From: Falsirhodobacter flavus
GTDB taxonomy: Bacteria; Pseudomonadota; Alphaproteobacteria; Rhodobacterales; Rhodobacteraceae
Direction of reading: 5' to 3'
DNA: 64,000 bases
NCBI GenBank assembly: GCA_029846755.1
Contig: JARWBI010000001.1
Coordinates: 248,001-312,000 of the forward strand
Shown here: positions 27,192 to 38,456 of the stretch, in pieces
Numbering within the stretch: position 1 is the stretch's first letter
How the letters are laid out: the number at the start of each line of letters is the position of its first letter
Made by a program: the position numbers and the translations under genes
Notes under the pieces: model-generated
Database searches by the model: none
What the model was told of the DNA's origin: nothing
The model's input: the letters and a program-made list of their open reading frames with translations, nothing else

Positions 27192-29711
27192 ATGACGGAT
27201 TTCGCCCGCATCACCGCAACGACCACGATGGCGCCCGGCACGCATGGCTGGCGGGCGAAATGCCTGCAACGGCTGATCCGGCTGGATCTTCCGGTGCCGG
27301 TCACCGTCTCGCTTCCGGTGGTGACGGTGCGGGCGGTGGCGCTGGGCCAGCCGCTGGACTGCGCCGCGATCCTCGCCAATTTCGGGCCGGCGCCGTTGAT
27401 CTCGGTCCGGCCCAGCCCGGAAAACCCTGAATGGGGCGGTCCTGCCACCGTGCTGAACATCGGCATGAACCGCGCCCGCCACGCGGCCCTGATCGAGACG
27501 CATGGGCAGGAGGCGGCGGACCGGCTCTATCTTCGGTTTGTGCAGTCCTATGCTATCCATACCGCCCGTCTGGACCCCGACATGTTCGACGAGTGCAATC
27601 TGGAAGAAGCCCTCCGCGCCTATCGCGAGGAGATGGAGGAGCCGTTCCCCCAGGATCCGGCGGTGCAACTGGCCGAGGTTCTGCGGTCCATGGCCCGCGC
27701 ATGGGAAGGCACCAGCGCGCGACTTCTGCGTCAGGCCAAGGGCGCACCGGAACAGGCGGGGCTGGGGCTGGTCGTGCAGGCGATGGCGCAGGGGATCGGC
27801 AAGGGGCTGTCCGGGTCAGGCGTGATCCAGTTCGTTGACGGTGCAACGGGGCTGCCGCAGGTCACGGGCAGATACCTGAGCCAAAGCCAGGGGCGCGACG
27901 CCCTGCGCGGGGAAGATGCGATCTTCCTGACCCGCGATCCGCGCGGGCCGTCGCTGGAGGAGCTGGCCCCCGCCATTTTCGACGACCTGATCCGGCAGGG
28001 GGCGGTCTGCCGTCTGAAACTGCGCGAGGAAATGCAGATCGAGTTCACCATCGAGGATGGCCGCCTTGCCGTCATCGACGCGGTGCGCGTGCAGCGCTCC
28101 TCGCGCGCGGCGGTCCGGATCGCCGTGGCGCTGGCCGAGGACGAGGTCATCAGCCGGGGCGACGCGCTGATGCGGATCGAGCCGCGCGCGCTGACCGAGC
28201 TGCTGCACCCGCAGATCGACCCGACCGTGCCGCGCGACCGTTTCGTCAAAGGCATCGCGGCATCTCCCGGCGCGGCGACGGGGCGCATCGCGTTCTCCTC
28301 GCCCGCCGCGCAGGCGTTTTCGGCACGGGGGGAGCCGTGCATTCTGGTCCGGCGCGAAACCACGCCCGAGGATATCCGCGGGATGCATTCGGCGTCGGGC
28401 GTGCTGACGGAACGCGGGGGGATGACCAGCCATGCGGCGGTGATCGCGCGCGGCCTTGGCGTTCCTTGTGTCGTCGGCGCGTCGGACGTGCGGCTGGACC
28501 TGCGCGAGCGCAAGCTGACCGCGCCTGACGGGCGGACCTTTCGCGAGGGCGACATCATCACCGTGGACGGCACCTTGGGCGAGGCGCTGACGGGCGAGGC
28601 GGCGATGCTGGCCCCGGCGCTGGACGAAACCTTCCGCACCCTGCTGTCCTGGGCCGATGCGGTGCGCGACATCGGCGTGCGCGCGAATGCCGACACCCCG
28701 GCGGATGCAGAAGTCGCCCGCCGGTTCGAGGCGCAGGGGATCGGCCTCTGCCGGACCGAGCATATGTTCTTCGATGACGACCGGCTGGTGGCGATGCGCG
28801 AGATGATCTTTGCCGACACGCCCACCGACCGGGCGGCGGCGCTGGCGCGCCTTCTGCCGATGCAGCGCGCCGATTTCGTGCGGCTGTTCGAGATCATGGA
28901 GGGGCTGCCCGTCTGCATCCGCCTGCTGGACCCGCCGCTGCATGAATTCCTGCCGCATTCGCGCGAAGGCCTGCGCGCCGTGGCCGAAGCGCTGGACCGC
29001 CCCCTGTCCGAAGTGACCCGCCGGGCCGAGGCGCTGGCCGAATTCAACCCGATGCTGGGGATGCGCGGCGTTCGCCTCGGGATCGCGCTGCCCGAGATTT
29101 ACGACATGCAAGCCCGCGCGATCTTCGAGGCGACCATCGCCTGCGCGGAACGGGGGCTGCATGTGGTCCCCGAGATCATGATTCCGCTGGTTTCGGCCCG
29201 GCGCGAGGTTGAACTGGTCCGCAGCCGCATCGAGGCGGTCGCCTCGGCCGTGCGGGGACGGGGGGCGGAGTTCGACTATCGTCTGGGCGTGATGCTGGAG
29301 ACACCCCGCGCCGCGCTTCGCGCCGGAGAGATCGCGCAGAATGCGACCTTTCTGTCCTTTGGCACGAACGATCTGACGCAGATGACCTATGGCATGTCGC
29401 GCGACGATGCCGGACGCTTCATGAACGCCTATGTCCAACACGAGGTGTTCCCCGAGGATCCGTTCCACGTTCTTGACACCGATGGCGTGGGGGAGCTGCT
29501 TCTGATCGCTGCCGAACGGGGGCGCAATGCGCGCAGGGACCTGATTCTGTCGATCTGCGGAGAGCATGGAGGCGATCCCGAATCAATCGATTTCTGTCGC
29601 CGCGCAGGATTTGATTACGTTTCCTGCTCGCCTTATAGGGTTCCGCTTGCACGACTTGCCGCCGCCCGCCTCGTGCTCGCGGAAAAGGGTAAATCCGTTA
29701 AAATTCAATGA
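27192..29711 (+). CDS. PPDK-like PEP-utilising protein with degenerate ATP-grasp half
   Basis: An 839-residue protein related along its length to pyruvate, phosphate dikinase. The swivelling phosphohistidine domain (His414 in GGMTSHAAVIARG) and the PEP/pyruvate barrel (LCRTEHMFF, RLLDPPLHEFLP, FGTNDLTQMTYG, Cys789 in CGEHGGDP) are intact; the His-Cys spacing is within one residue of the Clostridium enzyme. The N-terminal nucleotide half is about 40 residues short and lacks key motifs: the GGKGANLAEM, SVRSGA-SMPGMMDT and FTRNPATGE equivalents are GWRAKCLQRL, SVRPSPENPEWGG and QFVDGATGL. It may not phosphorylate itself with ATP. Confidence 0.85.
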   Translation: MTDFARITATTTMAPGTHGWRAKCLQRLIRLDLPVPVTVSLPVVTVRAVALGQPLDCAAILANFGPAPLISVRPSPENPEWGGPATVLNIGMNRARHAALIETHGQEAADRLYLRFVQSYAIHTARLDPDMFDECNLEEALRAYREEMEEPFPQDPAVQLAEVLRSMARAWEGTSARLLRQAKGAPEQAGLGLVVQAMAQGIGKGLSGSGVIQFVDGATGLPQVTGRYLSQSQGRDALRGEDAIFLTRDPRGPSLEELAPAIFDDLIRQGAVCRLKLREEMQIEFTIEDGRLAVIDAVRVQRSSRAAVRIAVALAEDEVISRGDALMRIEPRALTELLHPQIDPTVPRDRFVKGIAASPGAATGRIAFSSPAAQAFSARGEPCILVRRETTPEDIRGMHSASGVLTERGGMTSHAAVIARGLGVPCVVGASDVRLDLRERKLTAPDGRTFREGDIITVDGTLGEALTGEAAMLAPALDETFRTLLSWADAVRDIGVRANADTPADAEVARRFEAQGIGLCRTEHMFFDDDRLVAMREMIFADTPTDRAAALARLLPMQRADFVRLFEIMEGLPVCIRLLDPPLHEFLPHSREGLRAVAEALDRPLSEVTRRAEALAEFNPMLGMRGVRLGIALPEIYDMQARAIFEATIACAERGLHVVPEIMIPLVSARREVELVRSRIEAVASAVRGRGAEFDYRLGVMLETPRAALRAGEIAQNATFLSFGTNDLTQMTYGMSRDDAGRFMNAYVQHEVFPEDPFHVLDTDGVGELLLIAAERGRNARRDLILSICGEHGGDPESIDFCRRAGFDYVSCSPYRVPLARLAAARLVLAEKGKSVKIQ

Positions 29712-29897
29712 TTTGCAGCGCACAACCTATGCGCGAAGCGGCGGTTCTTCGCCTAAAAACGTCATGGTTTATGTCGTATTCATGACGGAAGGTGGACTTG
29801 GCGGGTGGTTTCGGGTTACCCGGTCTGCCGTCGCGGTGATCTCGGGCTAAGGCTGATCCCGGTCGCGCGGCGATGGAAACGACCGGGAACCATAGTC

Positions 29898-30566
29898 ATG
29901 CGCTTGCTTATGTGCTGGGCAAGCAGCGCTTTCGCGTTGCTTGTTGGCGGAGCGGCGCTCGCCGATGTCACGGTGAGCCAGTCCAACGCCCCGACCGAAG
30001 AGGTCGGACCACAGATTTCGGCCCTGTTGGGCCAGGAGCGGGATGCCCGCGCCGCGCTGCCCGATGTGGCGGCACCCGAACAGCCCCCCGAGCAGGCCAA
30101 GGATGCGCCTCCGGCGCGGCCCGTTCTGATAAAATACGACGCCAAATGGGTTGCGGCCCAGTCGCCCGACGTGGCCCGTAACGAAGAATGGCGTTGCCTT
30201 GCCGAGGCGCTTTACTTCGAGGCGCGAGGCGAGACGGTGCGAGGCCAGTTCGCGGTGGCCGAGGTCATCCTGAACCGCGTGGACAGCCCTTCCTATCCCC
30301 GCACTATCTGCGGCGTCGTGAAACAGGGATCGAGCGGGCCGGGGTGCCAGTTCTCCTATGCCTGCGACGGCAAGCCCGAAACGATCACCGAAACGCGGGC
30401 CTTCAGCCGTGCGGGCAAGATCGCCGCGATCATGCTGGCGGGCGCGCCGCGCGGGCTGACATCCGGTGCGACCCATTTCCACACGAATGCCGTCAATCCG
30501 GGCTGGGCGAGCCGTCTGCCGCGCACCGCAACCATCGGCGCGCATCTGTTCTATCGTCAAGGCTGA
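29898..30566 (+). CDS. SleB-family cell wall hydrolase, secreted
   Basis: A 222-residue periplasmic protein with a signal peptide (MRLLMCWASSAFALLVGGAALA), a low-complexity Pro/Glu-rich linker to about residue 85, and a Hydrolase_2/SleB domain: WRCLAEALYFEARGETVRGQFAVAEVILNRV, then CQFSYACDG and ATHFHTNAVNPGWA. This domain is a lytic transglycosylase-type fold; its first Glu is in YFEARGE. The likely role is peptidoglycan remodelling. ATG at 29898 is set by the signal peptide. The 186 nt upstream hold no gene; an inverted GTCATG/CATGAC pair (29761-29786) is the only motif noticed there. Confidence 0.87.
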   Translation: MRLLMCWASSAFALLVGGAALADVTVSQSNAPTEEVGPQISALLGQERDARAALPDVAAPEQPPEQAKDAPPARPVLIKYDAKWVAAQSPDVARNEEWRCLAEALYFEARGETVRGQFAVAEVILNRVDSPSYPRTICGVVKQGSSGPGCQFSYACDGKPETITETRAFSRAGKIAAIMLAGAPRGLTSGATHFHTNAVNPGWASRLPRTATIGAHLFYRQG

Positions 30567-30583
30567 TCTTGCGCGGGCCGGCA

Positions 30584-30610
30584 GGGTTTGGCATTCCGAA
30601 TGCCAAACCC
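30584..30610. repeat. 27-bp perfect palindrome between sleB-like gene and folB
   Basis: Two 13-bp perfect inverted arms flank a single central base: GGGTTTGGCATTC, C, GAATGCCAAACCC. It lies 17 nt after the hydrolase stop and 13 nt before folB, just upstream of its Shine-Dalgarno sequence. It could be an operator for a dimeric regulator or a very stable RNA hairpin; no T-run follows, so it is not a typical terminator. Confidence 0.8.
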
Positions 30611-30623
30611 CGACGGAGCCGCC

Positions 30624-31382
30624 ATGCCCCCGATCCCAGACCGCATTTTCCTGCACGATCACGTCGTAGAGGTCGAGATCGGGGCGTTCCAGCTTGAACG
30701 CGGGGTGCTGCAACGCATCCGGTTCAACGTCGATGTCGATATCGCGCCGCCAGCCGGGCCGCTGGACGACGATGTGGACCGCATCCTGTCCTATGACCGC
30801 ATCCACGAGGCGATCGGGGCCGAACTCGCCGCCGGTCGGCTGAACCTGCTGGAAACGCTGGCCGAGAATGTCGCGCGCCGCATCCTCGCAGCGCCGCAGG
30901 CATTGGCGGTCTCGGTGCGGATCGAGAAGCTGGATCGCGGCCCCTTCGTTCTGGGGGTGGAGATCCGACGCAGCCGAGAGCAGGTTGCCCCGCTCGAATC
31001 CGATCCGGTGCGGCCGCGCATCGTCATGGCTGGCGCGGAAGTGCAGCCGGGGACCATCATCTGCCCCGTCGCGACAGCGACCCTTCGCAGCGATGCGCCG
31101 GAAAGCCAGCGCCGTATCGACCTGCTGGCGCTGGACCAGGCCGCATGGGCGCTGGCCGGGGCGGGGATCACCGTCGCCGCAACGCGGACCGAGATCGACT
31201 GGGCCATGCGGCGCGGCGGGATCGTGGCGTGGGCACCCTCGCGCATGGTGCTGGACGCCGTTCACGGGCCGGCGGCGACCGACCCCAAGGCATTGGCACA
31301 GTGGCTGGCGACCGAGCTTGACGCGGATCACGGCGTTATTTCATCGCAAGCGGGAAGCCGCGTGCCGCCGTCCTCCGCATGA
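30624..31382 (+). CDS. folB: Dihydroneopterin aldolase FolB with C-terminal extension
   Basis: Folate pathway: dihydroneopterin to 6-hydroxymethyl-dihydropterin plus glycolaldehyde. Residues 1-118 match FolB (DRIFLHDHVVEVEIGAF, LSYDRIHEAI, LNLLETLAENVARRIL, and IEKLDRGPF with the catalytic-type lysine). Residues about 120-252 form an extra domain (GAEVQPGTIICPVATATL, RIDLLALDQAAWALAGAGI, TRTEIDWAMRRGGIVAW) that I do not recognise and that about doubles the usual length. Start 30624 follows GGAG at 30615-30618; an ATG at 30600 falls inside the palindrome. folP begins 37 nt downstream. Confidence 0.85.
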   Translation: MPPIPDRIFLHDHVVEVEIGAFQLERGVLQRIRFNVDVDIAPPAGPLDDDVDRILSYDRIHEAIGAELAAGRLNLLETLAENVARRILAAPQALAVSVRIEKLDRGPFVLGVEIRRSREQVAPLESDPVRPRIVMAGAEVQPGTIICPVATATLRSDAPESQRRIDLLALDQAAWALAGAGITVAATRTEIDWAMRRGGIVAWAPSRMVLDAVHGPAATDPKALAQWLATELDADHGVISSQAGSRVPPSSA

Positions 31383-31419
31383 CTTGCCATCCACGGCGGC
31401 GCAGGGCAAATCAGGCGGC

Positions 31420-32424
31420 ATGATCTATTACCGCCCTATCGCCATGACGGACCCCGCCAGACCCGACGCCTCGCGCAGGCTGGCAGGCGGCTGGTGCTGG
31501 TTCGACCGGGCGGAGGCGATCGGGCGCGACGGCAGCAGCCGCATCGTCGATATCGACGCGATTCCCCCGGATGTGCTGGACCGCCTGACCGCGCCGCGCG
31601 CCGATGTGGCGCGGCTGGCGATGGACCTGCCGCGCATCATGGCCATCGTGAACGTGACGCCGGACAGCTTTTCCGATGGCGGGCGTTTTCGCGGATTGGA
31701 GGATGCGGTCGCGGGGTGCGAGGCTGCGGTGTCGGGCGGCGCGGACATGCTGGACATCGGCGGCGAAAGCACCCGTCCGGGGGCCGAGACGGTGGAAGAA
31801 ACCGAGGAGGTTGCCCGCACCGTTCCGCTGATCCACGCGCTGCGCGCTGCGTCTTCGGTTCCAATCTCGGTCGATACGCGCAAGGCGCGCGTCGCGGGCG
31901 CGGCGGCAGAGGCGGGGGCCGACCTGGTCAACGACGTGTCGGCGATGCTGTACGATCCGGGCATGGCGGCGGTTGTCGCGGGCGCGGGGCGGGACATATG
32001 CCTCATGCATTCGCAGGGCGGCCCGCGCGACATGCAGATCAATCCCTGCTATGAGAACGTGCTTTTGGACGTCTATGACCATCTGGAGGAACGCATCGCG
32101 GCGGCCGAGGCGGCGGGCATCGACCGCGCACGCATCGTCGTCGATCCCGGCATCGGCTTCGGCAAGACGCTGGCGCATAACCTTTCCCTGATCCGCGGGC
32201 TGTCGCTGTTCCATGGTCTTGGCTGCGCGATCCTGCTGGGCGTGTCGCGCAAGCGCTTCATCGGAACGGTGGGGCGGGCCGAGGATGCGGCGGCGCGGAT
32301 GCCCGGATCCATCGCCGTGGCGCTGGCGGGCGTGGCGCAGGGCGCGCAGATCCTGCGCGTTCATGACGTGGCCGAGACGCGGCAGGCCCTCAGCCTGTGG
32401 CAAGCCTCGATGCTTGGAGTATGA
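31420..32424 (+). CDS. folP: Dihydropteroate synthase FolP
   Basis: Joins p-aminobenzoate to hydroxymethyl-dihydropterin diphosphate; the sulfonamide target. 334 residues: an N-terminal part of about 70 residues, then the TIM barrel with [16 protein letters not shown] (pterin/diphosphate loop), [20 protein letters not shown]-type loop ([10 protein letters not shown]), DPGIGFGKT and [11 protein letters not shown]. All family motifs are intact. It is followed at once by glmM, with one nt between stop and start, the classic folP-glmM pair. Start ATG at 31420 precedes the barrel by the usual length of an N-terminal extension in this group. Confidence 0.96.
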   Translation: MIYYRPIAMTDPARPDASRRLAGGWCWFDRAEAIGRDGSSRIVDIDAIPPDVLDRLTAPRADVARLAMDLPRIMAIVNVTPDSFSDGGRFRGLEDAVAGCEAAVSGGADMLDIGGESTRPGAETVEETEEVARTVPLIHALRAASSVPISVDTRKARVAGAAAEAGADLVNDVSAMLYDPGMAAVVAGAGRDICLMHSQGGPRDMQINPCYENVLLDVYDHLEERIAAAEAAGIDRARIVVDPGIGFGKTLAHNLSLIRGLSLFHGLGCAILLGVSRKRFIGTVGRAEDAAARMPGSIAVALAGVAQGAQILRVHDVAETRQALSLWQASMLGV

Positions 32425-32425
32425 G

Positions 32426-33769
32426 ATGACACGGAAACTTTTCGGCACCGACGGGGTGCGCGGCACCGCCAACACCGCCCCCATGACGGCCGAGGTCGCG
32501 CTGCGCCTCGGGCTGGCGGCGGGCAAGTATTTCTCGCGCCACACCGGCGCGCGTCGGGTGGTCATCGGCAAGGATACGCGGCTGTCAGGCTATATGCTGG
32601 AAAACGCGCTGACGGCGGGGCTGACGGCGATGGGGATGAACGTGCTGCTGCTGGGCCCGGTGCCGACGCCGGCGGTCGGGTTCCTGACGCGGTCGATGCG
32701 GGCCGATCTGGGGGTCATGATCTCGGCCAGCCACAACCCGCACCACGACAACGGCATCAAGTTCTTCGGGCCCGACGGGTTCAAGCTGTCCGACGCCGCC
32801 GAGGCGGAGATCGAGGCGCTGCTGGAAACCGAGATCGCCCTTGCCGCACCCGCCGATATCGGGCGGGCGAAGCGGATCGAGGATGGGCGCGGGCGGTATC
32901 AGGAATACGCCAAGACGACCTTTCCGCAAGGGCTGCGCCTTGATGGTCTGAAGGTGGTGATCGACTGCGCCAACGGGGCCGCATATCGCGCCGCGCCCGA
33001 GGTGCTGTGGGAACTGGGCGCCGAGGTGATCCCCGTCGGCACCGCGCCGAACGGCAAGAACATCAACCTCGGTTGCGGGTCCACCCATCCCGAAGCGGCG
33101 GCCGAGGCGGTCGTTGCGCATGGGGCCGACGTGGGCATCACGCTGGACGGCGATGCGGACCGGGTGATGATCCTTGACCAGAACGGGCGTGTGGCGGATG
33201 GCGACCAGATCATGGCGCTGCTGGCCGCACGCTGGGCGGACGAAGGCAAGCTGAAGGGTGGTGCGCTGGTTGCCACCGTCATGTCGAACCTCGGGCTGGA
33301 GCGGTTCCTGCAAGGGCGTGGGCTGCGGCTGGAACGCACGCCGGTGGGCGACCGCTATGTCGTGGAACGGATGCGCGAGGGCGGCTTCAACCTTGGCGGC
33401 GAGCAGTCGGGCCATATCGTGATGACTGATTACACCACCACCGGCGACGGGCTGGTGGCCGGGCTGCAGTTTCTGGCCGAGATGGCACGCTCGGGGCGGG
33501 CGGCGTCCGAACTGGTCCAGAGTTTCGAAACCGTGCCGCAGATGCTGAAGAACGTGCGCTATGCCGCCGGGCAGGAGCCGCTGGCCGATCCGCGCGTGCA
33601 GAAGGCCGTCGCCGGGGCCGAGGCGCAGCTTTCAGGCAATGGCCGACTCTTGATCCGCAAATCCGGGACCGAGCCGCTGATCCGCGTCATGGCCGAGGCG
33701 GAGGACCCCGCGATCCTCGAAACGGCGGTTGGCTCGGTCGTCGCCGCGATCCAGGAGGCGACCGCCTGA
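32426..33769 (+). CDS. glmM: Phosphoglucosamine mutase GlmM
   Basis: Interconverts glucosamine-6-phosphate and glucosamine-1-phosphate for UDP-GlcNAc, peptidoglycan and LPS. 447 residues, with the phosphoserine loop [12 protein letters not shown] (Ser102), the metal loop DGDADR, the sugar loop GGEQSGHI, and the phosphate loop [10 protein letters not shown]. Family length and motifs are fully conserved. The start lies one nt after folP ends, so the two are probably translationally coupled. The short membrane-peptide gene follows after 53 nt. Confidence 0.98.
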   Translation: MTRKLFGTDGVRGTANTAPMTAEVALRLGLAAGKYFSRHTGARRVVIGKDTRLSGYMLENALTAGLTAMGMNVLLLGPVPTPAVGFLTRSMRADLGVMISASHNPHHDNGIKFFGPDGFKLSDAAEAEIEALLETEIALAAPADIGRAKRIEDGRGRYQEYAKTTFPQGLRLDGLKVVIDCANGAAYRAAPEVLWELGAEVIPVGTAPNGKNINLGCGSTHPEAAAEAVVAHGADVGITLDGDADRVMILDQNGRVADGDQIMALLAARWADEGKLKGGALVATVMSNLGLERFLQGRGLRLERTPVGDRYVVERMREGGFNLGGEQSGHIVMTDYTTTGDGLVAGLQFLAEMARSGRAASELVQSFETVPQMLKNVRYAAGQEPLADPRVQKAVAGAEAQLSGNGRLLIRKSGTEPLIRVMAEAEDPAILETAVGSVVAAIQEATA

Positions 33770-33822
33770 GGGAACATCGCGCCGGGGACGGGCGTTGGTC
33801 ACACGTTGCAGGAGGAAGACCG

Positions 33823-33930
33823 ATGATTCAGCTCTTTGCCATTCTGATGACGATTGCGGCCCTTGGCGTTGCATATGCCGCATCAAGCGAAAAGCGGCCT
33901 ATTCCCGTCCGGGCCGTTGCGCGAAAGTAG
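33823..33930 (+). CDS. Small membrane protein, 35 aa
   Basis: MIQLFAILMTIAALGVAYAA gives one membrane segment, followed by a basic tail (SSEKRPIPVRAVARK). A very good Shine-Dalgarno sequence, GGAGGA (33811-33816), stands 6 nt before the ATG, the main argument that it is translated. No function can be assigned. It lies after glmM and before the AhpD-like gene, and is too short for most gene finders. Confidence 0.55.
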   Translation: MIQLFAILMTIAALGVAYAASSEKRPIPVRAVARK

Positions 33931-33980
33931 ATCGGCAAGAGCGGTTGGCGTGATATCATATCCCTTGAGGAGGGTATGGG

Positions 33981-36112
<2,132 letters not shown>

Positions 36113-36116
<4 letters not shown>

Positions 36117-36568
36117 TCGACCTGGACGATACCGACCGCGCCCTGTTGCGCGCGTTGGCGCAGGATGCGACGCAATCGGCGGGGGCGCTTGGCCGACGGT
36201 TTGGTCTGTCGCAACCCGCAACGTGGCGGCGGATCAAACGCCTTGAGGATGCAGGCATCATCGCAGGCCGCCGCGTCGTGATGGACCGCGAGGCGCTCGG
36301 CTTTGGCGTGACGGTGTTTCTGGGCGTGAAGCTGGCCACCAAGGGCCGCGTGAGCCTTGAGGATTTCGAGCGGGCCGCGACGGCCATCCCCGAGGTGCAG
36401 ATCGTCCAGCACGTCCTTGGCCTGTTTGATTACCGCCTGCGCGTGGTGGCCCGTGACATCGCCGATTTCGAAAGGGTGCTGCGGCGGCGGATCATGACGC
36501 TGCCGGGGGTCGGGCAGGTGGAGGCGAACGTGCTTTTGACCGAGGAACGCCGTCCCGGCCCTATCTGA
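36113..36568 (+). CDS. Lrp/AsnC-family regulator, second of a tandem pair
   Basis: A 151-residue paralogue of the preceding gene with the same layout: LDDTDRALLRALAQDA and QPATWRRIKRLEDAGII form the winged helix, and the RAM domain holds VLGLFDYRLRVVARDI and LPGVGQVEANVLL. Translation is coupled to the first gene by a 4-nt overlap. The two could form mixed oligomers, as known for some paired Lrp-type proteins such as AhbA/AhbB-like or NirD/L-like pairs, but these are intact DNA-binding types. Converges on the UbiH gene with an 8-nt overlap. Confidence 0.9.
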
Positions 36569-37721
36569 CGCCCAGCCCCGCCCGCATCAGTCCCCGGCGG
36601 ATGGGGGCGGCGGAATACATCGCGTCCAGCGCCTTGGCCCGCAGGTCGCGCATCAGCGGCGCCGACAGCATGGACGCGCGATTCAGCGCCTCGATCCCGC
36701 GGGCGCGCAGGGCGATGTCGGCGTGGCGGCGGCGGTGATAGGTTTCCAGCATCGTCGCGTCGCCGGTGGGGCCGAGTTCCAGCAGCAGGGCGATGTCGGC
36801 AAGGCTCATGTTCAGACCCTGCGCGCCGATGGGGGGCAGCACATGCGCAGCCTCGGCGATCAAGGCGGTGCGCTGGCCGGACATGCGGGTCGCGGTCTGC
36901 AGGATGATTGGCCAGACCGCAACGGGCGAGGCGAGGGTCAAGTCGCCCAAGATCCCGCAGGACCGCTCGTTCATTGCCGCTTCGAAATCGGGGGCGGGCA
37001 GGGCGCGCAGGCGTTCGACCTCCGGCCCCGTTTCCATCCAGACGATGGCCGAGGCGTTCTGGCTGGGCAGCGGCACCAGCGTGAACGGGCCGCCCGTGCG
37101 ATGCACCTCGGTCGAGACATTGTTGTGCGGGACCGGGTGCGTGACGCTGAAGGCCAGCGCCTTCTGGCCGAACCGCGTCACCTTAGTGCCGATGCCCGCC
37201 TGTTCACGCACGGGGCTGTCGCGCCCATCCGCGCCGACGACCAGCCGCGCCGTGATCGTCTGGCCGTCGGTCAGGGTCACGCGGGCCTCTGCCTCGCGCG
37301 TCAGAAGTCGGGCGGTGCCGGTGCCAGGCAGGAAGCGGACATTCGGCAGTTCGGCAAGTCGCGCCACCATTTCGCGGCGCAGCAGCCAGTTCGGAAGGTT
37401 CCAGCCAAAGGGCTTGTCCGAAATCTCGGCCGCGTCGAATTCCTTGATCAGACGCGGCTCGGGGCGTTCGCCCCCGGCATCGACGATGCGCATGACCTGC
37501 AAGGGCGCGGCCTGCGGAAACAGCCGGTCCCACAGCCCCGCCGCCTGAAGCACGGGGATCGACGGTTGCAGAAAGGCGGTCGAACGCTGGTCGGCGCCCG
37601 GTCCCTGCGCGGTGACGGGCGGGGCGGGGTCGACGCAGACGACCTCGTATCCCGCGCTGCCGAAGGCCGCAGCCGCCGTCAGCCCCGCAACGCCGCCGCC
37701 CGAGATCAGGATATCCGTCAC
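36561..37721 (-). CDS. UbiH/UbiF-family FAD-dependent monooxygenase
   Basis: A 386-residue class A flavoprotein hydroxylase: N-terminal GGGVAGLTAAAAFGSAGYEVVCVD (FAD Rossmann loop), ADGRDSPVREQAG (the DG motif), and AAHVLPPIGAQGLNMSLADI, where the second FAD motif GD is replaced by EA before AHVLPPIGAQG. The AHxxPPIGAQGLNMSL form is typical of ubiquinone-ring hydroxylases, so a step of ubiquinone synthesis is the likely job, but the ring position cannot be told. It uses a GTG start at 37721 that overlaps the stop of the upstream HAD gene. Confidence 0.88.
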   Translation of the reverse strand: MTDILISGGGVAGLTAAAAFGSAGYEVVCVDPAPPVTAQGPGADQRSTAFLQPSIPVLQAAGLWDRLFPQAAPLQVMRIVDAGGERPEPRLIKEFDAAEISDKPFGWNLPNWLLRREMVARLAELPNVRFLPGTGTARLLTREAEARVTLTDGQTITARLVVGADGRDSPVREQAGIGTKVTRFGQKALAFSVTHPVPHNNVSTEVHRTGGPFTLVPLPSQNASAIVWMETGPEVERLRALPAPDFEAAMNERSCGILGDLTLASPVAVWPIILQTATRMSGQRTALIAEAAHVLPPIGAQGLNMSLADIALLLELGPTGDATMLETYHRRRHADIALRARGIEALNRASMLSAPLMRDLRAKALDAMYSAAPIRRGLMRAGLGVR

Positions 37722-38365
37722 GGCAGCACCCTTGTCAGGAAACCCGCCAGATCGGCGGTGTGATGGTGGATGTGCCCAGCGGGTTCGGGATCGTCAGCGA
37801 CATGCACCGTCCGCATTCCCATCGCATGGGGAACAGCAAGGTTGCGGGTGTCATCCTCGAACATCGCGCCGATGCTGGGGTCGATACCGGCAAGGGAGAA
37901 GACCGTCTCGAATGCCTCGCGCGCGGGTTTGGAACGGTAATTGGCGTTTTCCACCCCATAGATGCCGTCGAACAGTCCCGAAAGCCCGCGTGCGGCCAGC
38001 ACCCGTTCGGCATAGGGGGCCGATCCGTTGGTATAGACGAATCGTTTGCCCGGTAGCGCCCGGATCGCCGCGGCCAGCGCCGCGTCCTGCTCCAGATGCG
38101 CCAGCGAGATGTCGTGGACGTGATCGAGATACGGCACCGGATCGATCCCGTGTTCCGCGATCAGCCCCGCCAGCGTCGTGCCATGCAGCTGCCAGTAGTG
38201 CGTGCGCATCCGGTCGGCCTCGTCGCGTCCGACCGACAGCGCCTCCATCACCCAATCGGTCATGCGGGTCGACACCTGATCGAACAGCCGTGCCGAAGGG
38301 TGGTAGAGCGTATTGTCCAGATCGAAGACCCAGGCGCGAACGTGATGAAAGCCGGTCGATTGCAT
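37718..38365 (-). CDS. HAD-family pyrimidine 5'-nucleotidase-like phosphatase
   Basis: A 215-residue cytosolic phosphatase: nucleophile motif AWVFDLDNTLYHPSARLF (Asp in DLDNT, residues 15-19), RFVYTNGSAPYAERVLAA (motif II), the conserved lysine in YRSKPAREAF, and MFEDDTRNL (motif IV). DNTLYHP and FVYTNG-AER are characteristic of the SDT1/PHM8 pyrimidine 5'-nucleotidase group. Probable role: dephosphorylation of UMP or CMP. It precedes and overlaps the UbiH-type gene on the minus strand and is divergent from the GntR regulator. Confidence 0.88.
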   Translation of the reverse strand: MQSTGFHHVRAWVFDLDNTLYHPSARLFDQVSTRMTDWVMEALSVGRDEADRMRTHYWQLHGTTLAGLIAEHGIDPVPYLDHVHDISLAHLEQDAALAAAIRALPGKRFVYTNGSAPYAERVLAARGLSGLFDGIYGVENANYRSKPAREAFETVFSLAGIDPSIGAMFEDDTRNLAVPHAMGMRTVHVADDPEPAGHIHHHTADLAGFLTRVLP

Positions 38366-38456
38366 GGTGGGACAATATCGCCACTGGCGCAGGCGGGCAA
38401 TCCTGTTGCAGTGACGCCGAAACCGCGCGAAACATGATGCCCACGAAGGGGATGCG

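Noticed and set aside
27816-29567. 583-codon minus-strand frame opposite the PPDK-like gene
   Set aside because: Shadow frame without recognisable domain; its length reflects GC-rich codon structure.
29761-29786. GTCATG...CATGAC inverted repeat before the SleB-type gene as an operator
   Set aside because: Only 6-bp arms with a 14-nt spacer; expected by chance at this scale and no known consensus fits.
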